64,000 bases of DNA from Methanolobus bombayensis (GTDB lineage: Archaea; Halobacteriota; Methanosarcinia; Methanosarcinales; Methanosarcinaceae): the NCBI RefSeq assembly GCF_017873415.1, contig NZ_JAGGKD010000002.1, forward strand, positions 310,001 to 374,000, read 5' to 3'. Shown here piece after piece: positions 29,251-37,899 of the stretch; the stretch's first letter is position 1, and every line of letters begins with the position of its first letter. Under the pieces are notes generated by a model, which searched no databases, had not been told where the DNA came from, and was given only the letters and a program-made list of their open reading frames with translations. The position numbers were made by a program, and so were the translations under genes.

Positions 29251-32200
29251 TCATACTTCATGAAAACCACATATCCCCTTATAATCGCAGAACCTACAAT
29301 TCGGCTCCTCCCTCACCTCAAAGTCCTCAATCAAAATTCGATCCACTATCTCCCTTACTCTCTCAACAACAGCTTCAACACCTTCTTCACTCACATCAAT
29401 CAATCTCATCTCAGCAACATCAGGATTCACATACATATGGCCTGCCTGCACAGGTAACCTACCATACTTCTCCTTCACAGCTAGACAGTAGAGTGCTATC
29501 TGGATATCTTCACTCAATTTCTTCTTTGGATAAGGATTCTTGTTAGTCTTGTAATCAATGACAATGTAATCCTCATCAGGTGTCCTGTCGATACGATCAA
29601 TATATCCTCCAAATTTGGCGCCGTCAAGATTCAGGTCGAACCATTCTTCAACCTCAACCGTCTCGTTAGGATTTGCAATCTCAAAGTCCATCCAGAAATC
29701 GAGCATTCTTTGCATTCTGTCGTATTCCTGATGTTCCTGAGTTTCTGAACTAAAACCCGAAGGATTCCATCTAGAATCAAGAAGTTCCCTAGCCTTTGAG
29801 ATATCAGGAGTCTCTCCCTGCATATTTAATTTGGACATTTGTTCATAAACTGCATGCACGTCTGTACCTACCTGGAAGAAGGTCTTCTGTGGCGTTGGTA
29901 TTTTTAGCACATAGCTGTACTTGAACTTAAGTGGACAATCTTCATACATCCTGATACCAGATGCCGAGAAACGCATGTCACCATCCACAAGAGGAGGTAG
30001 CCTTCCATCGACCAGTGCTTCAAGTTCATTAGGTGGCATGGGACTCACACGCAGCAACTCCGATGCATCGAAAGTCTGCAAGTTTCCTTTCTGTTCAAGT
30101 TCCTGTATCTGGGCAAGCACTACCAGCGACTCCACAGCTTGCCTGAGCTGGCCTTGTCCCATGTAGATTCTGGCAAGCCTCTCGAACTCATCCTTTTTTC
30201 TTTTCAAAACAGAATCTTCAACCAGTTCACACCTTTCCTCACATTGAGGAGCTTCGATAAATTCCACAAGAGAATTATCTGTATATCCAATCTGTTCAAG
30301 GAACTCGCTGGGTTTGACACCACGCTTATTGCCTGTGTACCTCTCAGGGAACACCAAATATAACTGCTCCTTGGCCCTTGTCATTGCCACATATGCAAGC
30401 CTGCGTTCTTCCTCTAGATGCAGTATCTTCTCATCTGCATCTCGCTGCACACCTTTTGCAAGCTCTGTAGGTACAGTGAACTTCTTGCGTGTAAATCGCA
30501 ATGGAAGATGCCTTGCAGCCATATCACAAACAAAGACAGCCTTTGCTTCCTTGCCTTTGGATTGGTGTATGGTCATTATCTTAACAGTATTATCATCACT
30601 GGATTCTCCGTCCTCTATCTCAAGGTTGAATACCAGATCCAGGTACTCAATAACAGTCTCAAATTCAGAGCCTCCATCGATAAGCTCCAAATCCTCCACC
30701 ATCTCAATGAGTGAATTAAGGACCCTGAGATTCTTTCTGGACTGAGCGGTATCCTCTTGTAACTGTGAGCGATAGATATCCGTCATATCCATCAGCAGAT
30801 GCTTGACAGTATCAGATGGAAGATGGTTCTTCTTGTAGCTGGTGAGCTCCTCCAACCTCTCAATAACAGAACTGATAAGAGCTTCCTGGGTAATGCCAGT
30901 CTCTTCAAGGTGATGTAAGAGGACTGAATAGATGCCATCTCCCTGAATATCGTCATCTTTACTGAGCTTACGTGCAAGCATATTGATCTTCTGTAGGTTA
31001 TGCTCGCTCAATCCCTCTCTTCCAAATACCTTTGCAAAGGCAACACCATTGTTGAAGGGGTTTGCTACCACCCGCATGTAAGCTATGGCTTCCTGCACTA
31101 TAGGAAACTGGTTCAACTGCAGCGATCCTACGTACTCCACCGGTATGAGATACTTACGAAGAGCATCACTGAACTTCTTACCATCGGCACGTTTCCTGGT
31201 AAGGATATAGATATCACTAGGATTCAGTCCCTGCTCAGTTACCAGCTGGTTAACCTCCGATGCCACCCACTCAGCTTCACTTGCATCATCAGGCGCTTTC
31301 ACGACATTAACCTTTGAACCGTTACCATTTGCAGAAAGAATCTCCTTTTCTTCCCTCTCCGGATTTAAGCCAATGAGTTGCCTTGAAAGTTCAACTATCT
31401 GTGAAGTGGAACGATAGTTAAGCTCCAGAGCTATCTTCTCAAGGTCAGGATAATATTCCTGTAACTGTCTGATGTTGGAGAGATAGGCTCCACGGAACCT
31501 GTAGATACACTGATCGTCATCTGCTACACAAGTAAGATTTTTGCCGTCAGACAGTAAATTAACAAGGTATAGCTGGGAATAGTTAGTGTCCTGGAATTCA
31601 TCAACAAGGATGTAATCATAGCGATTTCTTACCTTGTTCTTGACAACATTATTGTTCTCAAGCAGCAAGCATGTCTTTGAGATCATGTCATCGTAGTCAA
31701 GGAAACTGTTGCTATGCTTGTACTGCTGGTAGTGGTCATAAAACCTAGCAAGATCCCGCAGTTTCAGGAGAGTGTCAACTTTTTCCTCATCCAGTTCTAC
31801 TTCCGAAGATAACTGTGTATCAACATAACTATGAATGTCTGAAGGCAAGATAAGATGATCATGGAATTGTGAAACACCCTCAAGCAGGCTGTCTATAAGG
31901 TCATACGGAGAATGCGGGATTATGATATTCTCAAAACCGAAAGTATCGATATGATTTATGCCCCATACATTCGAATGCTCCTTTGATATCAGCCGGACAC
32001 TAGAATTTATGCCCAGATCAAAGGAGAATTCTCTGATGATATTATTACAAAACGAATGGAATGTTGATACATCAATGCCACTTCCAGTACCAATAATATT
32101 CTCGATTCTTTCCTCCATTTCCCCGGCAGCTTTTTCAGAAAAGGTAAGTGCAAGTATCCGATCGGGTTTCAGACCATTCTCTATAAGGTTGACAACCTTC

Positions 32201-32310
32201 TCAGTAATTGTAAATGTCTTTCCTGAACCTGGACCAGCTAGTATGAGTGAGGGACCTTCTGTATAGGATACAGCCCTTAACTGGCCAGAATTTAGTTTTG
32301 ATTCAACCAA
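29251..32310 (-). CDS. UvrD-type helicase fused to Fe-S PD-(D/E)XK nuclease (AddA/AdnA-like)
   Basis: 1019 residues. Helicase motifs: LAGPGSGKTFTI (K31), VDEFQDTN, ADDDQCIYRFRGAYL, LNYRST, TIHQSKGKEAKAVFV, RRLAYVAMTRAKEQLYLV. The C-terminal about 230 residues are a RecB/Cas4-type nuclease: GGYIDRID, VIDYKT catalytic strand, and an iron-sulfur staple made of CPLKFKY plus C-x2-C-x5-C (CRFCDYKGIC). It should process DNA ends as a single chain. The start is TTG with GGAGAG at a good distance. It lies 36 bp after the Sm/TPR gene and 97 bp before the SF2 helicase, so one operon is likely. Confidence 0.85.
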   Translation of the reverse strand: MVESKLNSGQLRAVSYTEGPSLILAGPGSGKTFTITEKVVNLIENGLKPDRILALTFSEKAAGEMEERIENIIGTGSGIDVSTFHSFCNNIIREFSFDLGINSSVRLISKEHSNVWGINHIDTFGFENIIIPHSPYDLIDSLLEGVSQFHDHLILPSDIHSYVDTQLSSEVELDEEKVDTLLKLRDLARFYDHYQQYKHSNSFLDYDDMISKTCLLLENNNVVKNKVRNRYDYILVDEFQDTNYSQLYLVNLLSDGKNLTCVADDDQCIYRFRGAYLSNIRQLQEYYPDLEKIALELNYRSTSQIVELSRQLIGLNPEREEKEILSANGNGSKVNVVKAPDDASEAEWVASEVNQLVTEQGLNPSDIYILTRKRADGKKFSDALRKYLIPVEYVGSLQLNQFPIVQEAIAYMRVVANPFNNGVAFAKVFGREGLSEHNLQKINMLARKLSKDDDIQGDGIYSVLLHHLEETGITQEALISSVIERLEELTSYKKNHLPSDTVKHLLMDMTDIYRSQLQEDTAQSRKNLRVLNSLIEMVEDLELIDGGSEFETVIEYLDLVFNLEIEDGESSDDNTVKIMTIHQSKGKEAKAVFVCDMAARHLPLRFTRKKFTVPTELAKGVQRDADEKILHLEEERRLAYVAMTRAKEQLYLVFPERYTGNKRGVKPSEFLEQIGYTDNSLVEFIEAPQCEERCELVEDSVLKRKKDEFERLARIYMGQGQLRQAVESLVVLAQIQELEQKGNLQTFDASELLRVSPMPPNELEALVDGRLPPLVDGDMRFSASGIRMYEDCPLKFKYSYVLKIPTPQKTFFQVGTDVHAVYEQMSKLNMQGETPDISKARELLDSRWNPSGFSSETQEHQEYDRMQRMLDFWMDFEIANPNETVEVEEWFDLNLDGAKFGGYIDRIDRTPDEDYIVIDYKTNKNPYPKKKLSEDIQIALYCLAVKEKYGRLPVQAGHMYVNPDVAEMRLIDVSEEGVEAVVERVREIVDRILIEDFEVREEPNCRFCDYKGICGFHEV

Positions 32311-32346
32311 TCTAATCTCTCCATTTTAAAAACATCTTTACCTTGT

Positions 32347-34890
32347 CTATACCTTGATTTCCGAAACACATGAGTCTGCCATGAAATCCTCCAAGACCTT
32401 GTCTTCATGGCATTCCAAATCCGATACCAGATTCTCATCATAATTTCTGCCAAGTTTCATCAGTACTGTTTGTTGGGAACGGATGACCCTTTCAACATCT
32501 GGCTGGATATCAAGAGATCTCTCAAGTGCTTCAAGGGCCTGCTCATATTCACCGGTATTCATCAAAATGACACCTTTGTAATACCATGTTTTTGGATTAT
32601 CCCTGCCTAATTCAAGAGCTGCTTCAATATCCTCCAGAGCTTCATCATTTCTGTTCAAACCAGACAGCACAAACGCTTTCTTTGTAAGAGCCTTGATATT
32701 ATAGGGTTCAGATGAAAGAGACCTCTCAAACCAGTGAAGTGCTTCTTCTAAATTGCCCTCTTTGGAAAGGATGTATCCTTTGCAGAACATGGATTCTGCA
32801 TGATAAGGAGCTATATCCAGAGAACGACTAACTGAGAAGTATGCTTCCTGATATTGGTCCTTTTTGAGGTGGGCTGCAGCTTTCCAGGACCATGCTGAGA
32901 AATTATCCGGGTTTAACTGAAGAGCCCTGTCAAAAGCATGAATAGAGTCATAATAATTCTCAAGAAGGAAACAGGATATGGCTTTGTTAGTCCATGCCTC
33001 TTCAAAATCAACCCTGAATTCAATTGCCTTTTCAAAGTACTTGAGCGATTCTGCAAATTCACCTTTTCTCATAAGGCAGCATCCCTGGCCAAACCACGTT
33101 CTGTGATTTAGAGGGTTAATTTCTAGGGCTTTCACAAAACATTCAAGTGCTTCATCGTATCTTCTGGAATTGAAGTAGGCCACTCCCTTTGCATGACATA
33201 TACTTGATAATGAAGAACTTTTTTCGGATGAATGTTCAAAGGCCATGAGAGCTTCATCATACTGCCCAAGCTGAAGGTGTGTGACACCTTTATCGTACCA
33301 TTCCTCTGTGGTTGTAGGGTTGAGACTGAATCTCTTGCTTCCTTTGTTGAGCTCCGATTTGCAGACCTGTTTCCACTTTTCACGTAAATCTACCGCAGTG
33401 ATATTATCAGGATCAAGCTCAATAGCTTCATTTATATGACTAAGGGCACTCACAAAGTCCTCTTCCTTTGCAAAAGCTTCTGCCAGTTTGATGATATTAT
33501 CGAGAATAATCTGTGATAGTATCTTAACTGCAATTGCCTGGCCTTCTTTACCTTTGGATGGTTCAAACAACACAGGTATCTCGTTGCCCCATCTGACACT
33601 ACTTAGCTCTGATTGTAGCCCTTCATCAATGATATCCTTGTGATAGAAATATCTTTCAATGCCTTCTGAATCTCTTATGAAACCATACCCTTCATTTTTG
33701 AATGCATAGATGTTACCAGACATGAAGGTAGTTTTTCTGGATTCTGAAGCAATTTCAGGGCACATGTCCTCGGGAATATTTTTCCCATCATCTGGAGGGC
33801 TAGGACGAGAACTAACTTTTCCGAGGATGTCTTCATATTCTTCACATGAAATTATGTTAAGCCCGCTAAAAGATGAAACAAGCATTTGGGATATCTGATC
33901 TTTTTCAAGATGCACCATGTCCATCAGGGATTTAAGATGCGCAGCTTTTTTATAATCATTTCTTTTATAGAGTACAAAGATAAGGGATCTTATCAAAAGG
34001 TTCCAATTATTCCTCATTTCCAGATCTTTATTGTTCAAGTCCATCAGATTATGTTCAACTACCTTTGAAAAAATGTAGAAATCGTTTGCTTTTTCACCAA
34101 GTAAGCAAAAAGTTATCCATGCATCAAGGTCCATTGATGGAAGAACAAAATTGAAGTAAATACCAAAGTATCGATAAGCACTCTCCACATCTTGAGCATA
34201 AAGCGATGCGCAGGCAGCATTATAGATGAATTCCACTCTATCCTCAGCCAGGAAAGCCTTCATGAATTCAATTGCAGCAGAAACATTGTCATTTATCATG
34301 GAAAGGAACATTCCTGCCTTATAATTGAAAATGCCACAGTAAGGATATGCTGCTGCTATGGTTGAAAGCTCTTCAGCCAGATATGACAATTGTGACAAAT
34401 TATTATTCTTTAGCGCATCCCTATACTGGTTGTTGACCTTTTCCCATGTTTTCTTATGCTCCTGACTGCCAGAGAAATTCAAGTTTGAAGGTAGACAAAT
34501 ATCCATATCCTTCAGTTGGAATGATCCGGTCAGAGTGGAACCTTTATTGAAGTCCATGGTCAGCTTGTTCAACTCGGCCATTAAACCAAGATTTTCTATT
34601 GTCTCATCAGCAGTAATAGGTAAAGACGAAACGTTTATTTCGGCGTTGGAAACACAGGGTTTAAAATCAGTAGCAAGTTCAGACTTCACCTCTTTATAGT
34701 CTGTTTCCATTTCCCACATGTTTATAGAATGAATATTGATTCCCCTGACCCAGTTTCCATTCCTAACTATAATATAACTGTCTCCTATATCTTCAACGAA
34801 TCCTTTTACAACCTTACCATCGTTCAGAAACAGAGAGATTTCAAAACCGTTTTTAAGATATTTTTTTAGTTCAGACACACTCTCACCCAC
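32347..34890 (-). CDS. Sm-like / cold-shock / TPR multidomain protein
   Basis: 847 residues. Residues 5-60 look like an Sm/Hfq-like barrel (FEISLFLNDGKVVKGFVEDIGDSYIIV). Residues about 395-460 resemble a cold-shock domain (GNIYAFKNEGYGFIRDSEG...YFYHKDI). From about 480 to the end are ten or so TPR repeats (YDKGVTHLQLGQYDEALMAF, WFGQGCCLMRKGEFAESL and so on). The mix implies RNA or single-strand nucleic acid binding plus protein scaffolding. GTG start. It is the first gene of the three-gene unit with the UvrD-nuclease and SF2 helicase. Domain calls are by eye. Confidence 0.7.
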   Translation of the reverse strand: MGESVSELKKYLKNGFEISLFLNDGKVVKGFVEDIGDSYIIVRNGNWVRGINIHSINMWEMETDYKEVKSELATDFKPCVSNAEINVSSLPITADETIENLGLMAELNKLTMDFNKGSTLTGSFQLKDMDICLPSNLNFSGSQEHKKTWEKVNNQYRDALKNNNLSQLSYLAEELSTIAAAYPYCGIFNYKAGMFLSMINDNVSAAIEFMKAFLAEDRVEFIYNAACASLYAQDVESAYRYFGIYFNFVLPSMDLDAWITFCLLGEKANDFYIFSKVVEHNLMDLNNKDLEMRNNWNLLIRSLIFVLYKRNDYKKAAHLKSLMDMVHLEKDQISQMLVSSFSGLNIISCEEYEDILGKVSSRPSPPDDGKNIPEDMCPEIASESRKTTFMSGNIYAFKNEGYGFIRDSEGIERYFYHKDIIDEGLQSELSSVRWGNEIPVLFEPSKGKEGQAIAVKILSQIILDNIIKLAEAFAKEEDFVSALSHINEAIELDPDNITAVDLREKWKQVCKSELNKGSKRFSLNPTTTEEWYDKGVTHLQLGQYDEALMAFEHSSEKSSSLSSICHAKGVAYFNSRRYDEALECFVKALEINPLNHRTWFGQGCCLMRKGEFAESLKYFEKAIEFRVDFEEAWTNKAISCFLLENYYDSIHAFDRALQLNPDNFSAWSWKAAAHLKKDQYQEAYFSVSRSLDIAPYHAESMFCKGYILSKEGNLEEALHWFERSLSSEPYNIKALTKKAFVLSGLNRNDEALEDIEAALELGRDNPKTWYYKGVILMNTGEYEQALEALERSLDIQPDVERVIRSQQTVLMKLGRNYDENLVSDLECHEDKVLEDFMADSCVSEIKV

Positions 34891-34990
34891 ATTCAGTATA
34901 AATATACTTTGTTCGGATTAAAGTCTTTTTATTTGGTTCTATGAACTTTTATGACGTGAAGTTGATTAGAGATTTATTTCGTTTTTAGTA

Positions 34991-35029
34991 GGCAGCATTG
35001 CCCTATCAATGACATATGCTGCCTTTTTT
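34991..35029 (+). terminator. Orphan intrinsic-type terminator hairpin
   Basis: GGCAGCAT (34991-34998) pairs with ATGCTGCC (35016-35023), an 8-9 bp stem, followed by TTTTTT. It lies in a gene-free gap with no plus-strand gene ending before it, so it may end a short untranslated RNA. Not tested. Confidence 0.35.
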
Positions 35030-35070
35030 CCTTTCCCATAGTACCACCTGTTCTCTTACCCGACACATCC

Positions 35071-35111
35071 CATTCACCAATCAATACACGAGTATTATTG
35101 ATTAGTGAATG
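35071..35111. promoter_or_regulatory. Near-perfect 16-bp inverted repeat upstream of the CARF regulator
   Basis: CATTCACCAATCAATA (35071-35086) and TATTGATTAGTGAATG (35096-35111) are inverted repeats with one mismatch and a 9-bp loop. It sits 130 bp before the CARF-HTH gene and between the divergent defence operon and it, a fitting operator for either. The rest of 34891-35240 is AT-rich promoter sequence with no gene. Confidence 0.5.
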
Positions 35112-35240
35112 TTTACTATATACAAATTATATCTGATATAAACTTTATGATAGTTATTACGTACAAAACTATATAGAAACTTATAGATAACCGCATCTAA
35201 TGAAAAACAAATATATACTATTCATTTTAATACAAGAATA

Positions 35241-35840
35241 ATGAACAATTCAACTTTAATAACCACTCTTTACAATCTTGAACCTGTATTGGTTTGTGTA
35301 ACTCGTCTATCACCTTCAAAAATAATCATTTTAACAGAAGAGAATGCAGTTGACAGGAAAGTTCAGGCCGAAAACACTCTTGAAGCCACTTTTGGAAAGG
35401 TAATTGAAATTAAAAAAACAATAACATCGCTCTATGACCCTGTAAGAGTTGCAAAAGATGTTGTAGATATTATTGAAAAAGAACATGCATTGGGTAGGGG
35501 TGTTCTGATAAATGTGTCAGGTGGAAGAAAACCTCAAGCCTTCGGTGCATTATATGGTGCCTTTGCAAGAAGTGACATGGTCAAAAAAGTAGTGTACGTT
35601 ACTGAAGAAGATAATTTCATGATTGAATTCCCTATTTTGAGCTTTAACCTATCACCTACAAAGAAGATGATTCTTGAGATAATTCAGAATGGTAATGTTG
35701 CTGTAGAGAATATTGCTGCTACTATAGGTATCTCCAAAGGAATGACATATAATCATTTAAGGGAACTTAAGACCATGGGATATATTTCGGATGATGGTGG
35801 GTATTCACTGACAGATTCTGGAAGATTGGCAGTGATATAA
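35241..35840 (+). CDS. csa3: CARF-HTH transcription regulator (Csa3 family)
   Basis: 199 residues. N-terminal CARF Rossmann domain with the characteristic NVSGGRKPQA at residues 91-100; C-terminal winged helix (about 130-199: LEIIQNGNVAVENIAATIGISKGMTYNHLRELKTMGYI). Csa3 proteins regulate CRISPR genes, and the CARF fold binds cyclic oligoadenylates. No cas gene or CRISPR array is visible in the window, so its target is unknown. It is divergent from the Sm/TPR-UvrD-SF2 unit, which it may control; this is inference. Confidence 0.82.
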   Translation: MNNSTLITTLYNLEPVLVCVTRLSPSKIIILTEENAVDRKVQAENTLEATFGKVIEIKKTITSLYDPVRVAKDVVDIIEKEHALGRGVLINVSGGRKPQAFGALYGAFARSDMVKKVVYVTEEDNFMIEFPILSFNLSPTKKMILEIIQNGNVAVENIAATIGISKGMTYNHLRELKTMGYISDDGGYSLTDSGRLAVI

Positions 35841-35931
35841 GCACAATATGTAATAGCAACGAATGTACTTCTAACGCAAAGAATTGGATAAAAGAAGATA
35901 TTAGCTTATCTACTCAATGTTGTGGAGATCT

Positions 35932-36369
35932 TTAACCTTCAATCACTTTTCCATTTTCATCATGGACAACTTTCCACTTTTTTGACATCAACATGTTTTT
36001 TGGTAATTCATGAGCTTTCAGGTCAATTGACGCCATAATTTCAGCAGTATTACGCTTTGTATGCGTAAGAGCTTTCATTTTTATAACTGAATAGTAAAAC
36101 TCTGATACAGGAATTACCTCACCTGAAATACTGGATGTAGGTGCTTCATTAGTAAACTCTTCATCGTCTTGTGAGTCGCTTTTTACACTATCTATTAATA
36201 GTGATTTAAAATTATCCGGCAAAACATCAAAATGGATATTAATGGCGTCCATGATGACTGCCTCATCAAGAAATTCAGCATCTTCTGGGCGTATTTGCTT
36301 CATAATAATGAAGTAGATATCTCCTCTGTGGATTTCTTCAGCAGTTAATGCGCATTGAGTTATTTTCAA
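35932..36369 (-). CDS. Hypothetical protein
   Basis: 145 residues with a TTG start 7 bp after AAGGTGA. Alpha/beta, acidic in the middle (SDSQDDEEFTNE). ITQCALTAEEIHRGDIYFII at the start; C-terminal HDENGKVIEG. No recognised motif. It converges with the Csa3-type gene. Confidence 0.5.
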   Translation of the reverse strand: MKITQCALTAEEIHRGDIYFIIMKQIRPEDAEFLDEAVIMDAINIHFDVLPDNFKSLLIDSVKSDSQDDEEFTNEAPTSSISGEVIPVSEFYYSVIKMKALTHTKRNTAEIMASIDLKAHELPKNMLMSKKWKVVHDENGKVIEG

Positions 36370-36995
36370 TCTAATGTCACCTTATGCTGTATTAGATAAA
36401 TCTATGCCTTCAAGATATACATGTTTTTCATTTGGAATAACTTCTGTTGTATTGGAGGGAAAAGACCAAAGAGAAAGTTAGCTTTGGAAACATCAGTGCC
36501 TTTCAGCATTGCCACGTTTCTATTGCTTCTAGATGTATTCTATAGAATGCCACTATAAAACGTATCACTTTAACGTATCCATATTTCAATTATATAGTGT
36601 GCAGCATATCGAAAATTCGTGGTGACAATAAATTCATATACGTTGAAACCATAACAATTTTTTCCAAATGTCCTTGAGATGTGCAAGTTTTAACTTTAAC
36701 TTTTAATTCATAGTCGCAACGTATGTCACTTTTTGGCAAATCCATATACCTTAAGGCCATAAAATCAAAACTTACATACATTGAAGGGTTTTTTAAGTTA
36801 TTCAACAAATTATACAACTTTATTTTTAGATTTAAGCTTTAATAATCCTTGTTTAGAAACCTATATATAGCATCAGATGGTAATTTACCATGTTTATTCA
36901 AATTCAAAAAATTCAAATGATCAGTTTCTACTGAATGCGATTTCAAAGCGGGAAACTATACATTTGAGCTCAAAAAACTGGAATAGCTTGAAGGT
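36370..36995. other. Gene-poor gap
   Basis: About 625 bp without a convincing gene. A minus-strand frame at 36590-36817 (75 residues, TTG start; ATG alternative at 36781) has plausible amino acid composition but no ribosome binding site or homology I recognise. The rest is AT-rich and may contain promoters. Confidence 0.35.
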
Positions 36996-37139
36996 ATGAA
37001 TATGAAAATATCCTCTCATCCATTGATACGGCAACTTGCAGAAATTGACCCTGAGATGCTGCCACTCTTCTCCCCAACGGAAAGGGCGGTCATAGAGACT
37101 TGTAAGGACATAGTAGAAAAACAAAATGAAGAGAATTAA
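36996..37139 (+). CDS. Hypothetical 47-residue protein
   Basis: ATG 36996 (or 37002) to TAA 37139. The peptide is charged and well-formed (KISSHPLIRQLAEIDPEMLPLF, then SPTERAVIETCKDIVEKQ), not a shadow of another gene; GAAGG lies upstream. Too short for confident family assignment. It converges with the zinc-ribbon gene. Confidence 0.45.
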   Translation: MNMKISSHPLIRQLAEIDPEMLPLFSPTERAVIETCKDIVEKQNEEN

Positions 37140-37156
37140 AAGGAATCATATGGACT

Positions 37157-37690
37157 TTATACCAATAAATAAGTATAGAGTTCATATTCTCCCTTTTGTA
37201 TTTTTGTCCGAATACCCTGCGCTCTATTTTTGTAGTCCATTGTCATACGGAATTTCTTCCCTTTGTTGACTTTTTTGTTAATCGTAAAACCTCTTTTCCA
37301 CCGATTTTCATATACGTCAACTCTCTTTAAGAGACGAGAACTCAGCTTATATTTGACTTGAGGTCTGCCTCTCTGACCGTTCTTGCGAGGTACCTCCTTT
37401 TTGAGTACAAGATATCCACGTCTTCTTTTCTTTGCCTGCTCATAATAGCGGGAATATCTGTGAAGAATCTTATATACGGCACTCCGGTTGACCTTATGTT
37501 TTCTATTAGGATTCTTGTTGACAAGCTCGGTAAGCTCATCAACAGTCCTATATTTATTTTCATTGTCCTTCATAGTTTGGAACAACAATAATTTCGCAGC
37601 TCCTACCCGACCCCTATAAGAACAATAAATGCATAGTGGATACTCAGGATATTCTTTCTCATATCCGCATGAGGGGCATTTACTTTGCAT
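37157..37690 (-). CDS. Zinc-ribbon / winged-helix DNA-binding protein
   Basis: 177 residues. N-terminal zinc ribbon (CPSCG...CIYC) followed by a helix-turn-helix region (TVDELTELVNKNPNRKHKVNRSAVYKILHRY) and a strongly basic C-terminal half (KKRRRGYLV, RKNGQRGRPQVKYK). The ATG at 37690 follows GGGTG at a good spacing and is preferred over the GTG at 37702. Upstream on the minus strand lies the integrase, so this may be an element regulator or recombination accessory. Confidence 0.6.
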   Translation of the reverse strand: MQSKCPSCGYEKEYPEYPLCIYCSYRGRVGAAKLLLFQTMKDNENKYRTVDELTELVNKNPNRKHKVNRSAVYKILHRYSRYYEQAKKRRRGYLVLKKEVPRKNGQRGRPQVKYKLSSRLLKRVDVYENRWKRGFTINKKVNKGKKFRMTMDYKNRAQGIRTKIQKGEYELYTYLLV

Positions 37691-37899
37691 ATATTGTGGC
37701 ACCCGATAATTTTTTTACTATTATATGTTTAGACAACGAAGGCTGCCTTCATTGCTGTGCAATGAAGACAGATGGAGTGAGTGAAAGCGCTCCGCTTGAA
37801 TGGACGAAGATGCATAACCATACATGCCAAATTATTACGCACTGTGTGTATTCAATCAATGCGTGAAGCTAGTTGGACATGGTTGCGGTATACATCGAC

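Noticed and set aside
36590-36817. 75-residue minus-strand frame
   Set aside because: No ribosome binding site or recognisable homology; left only as a note in the gap.
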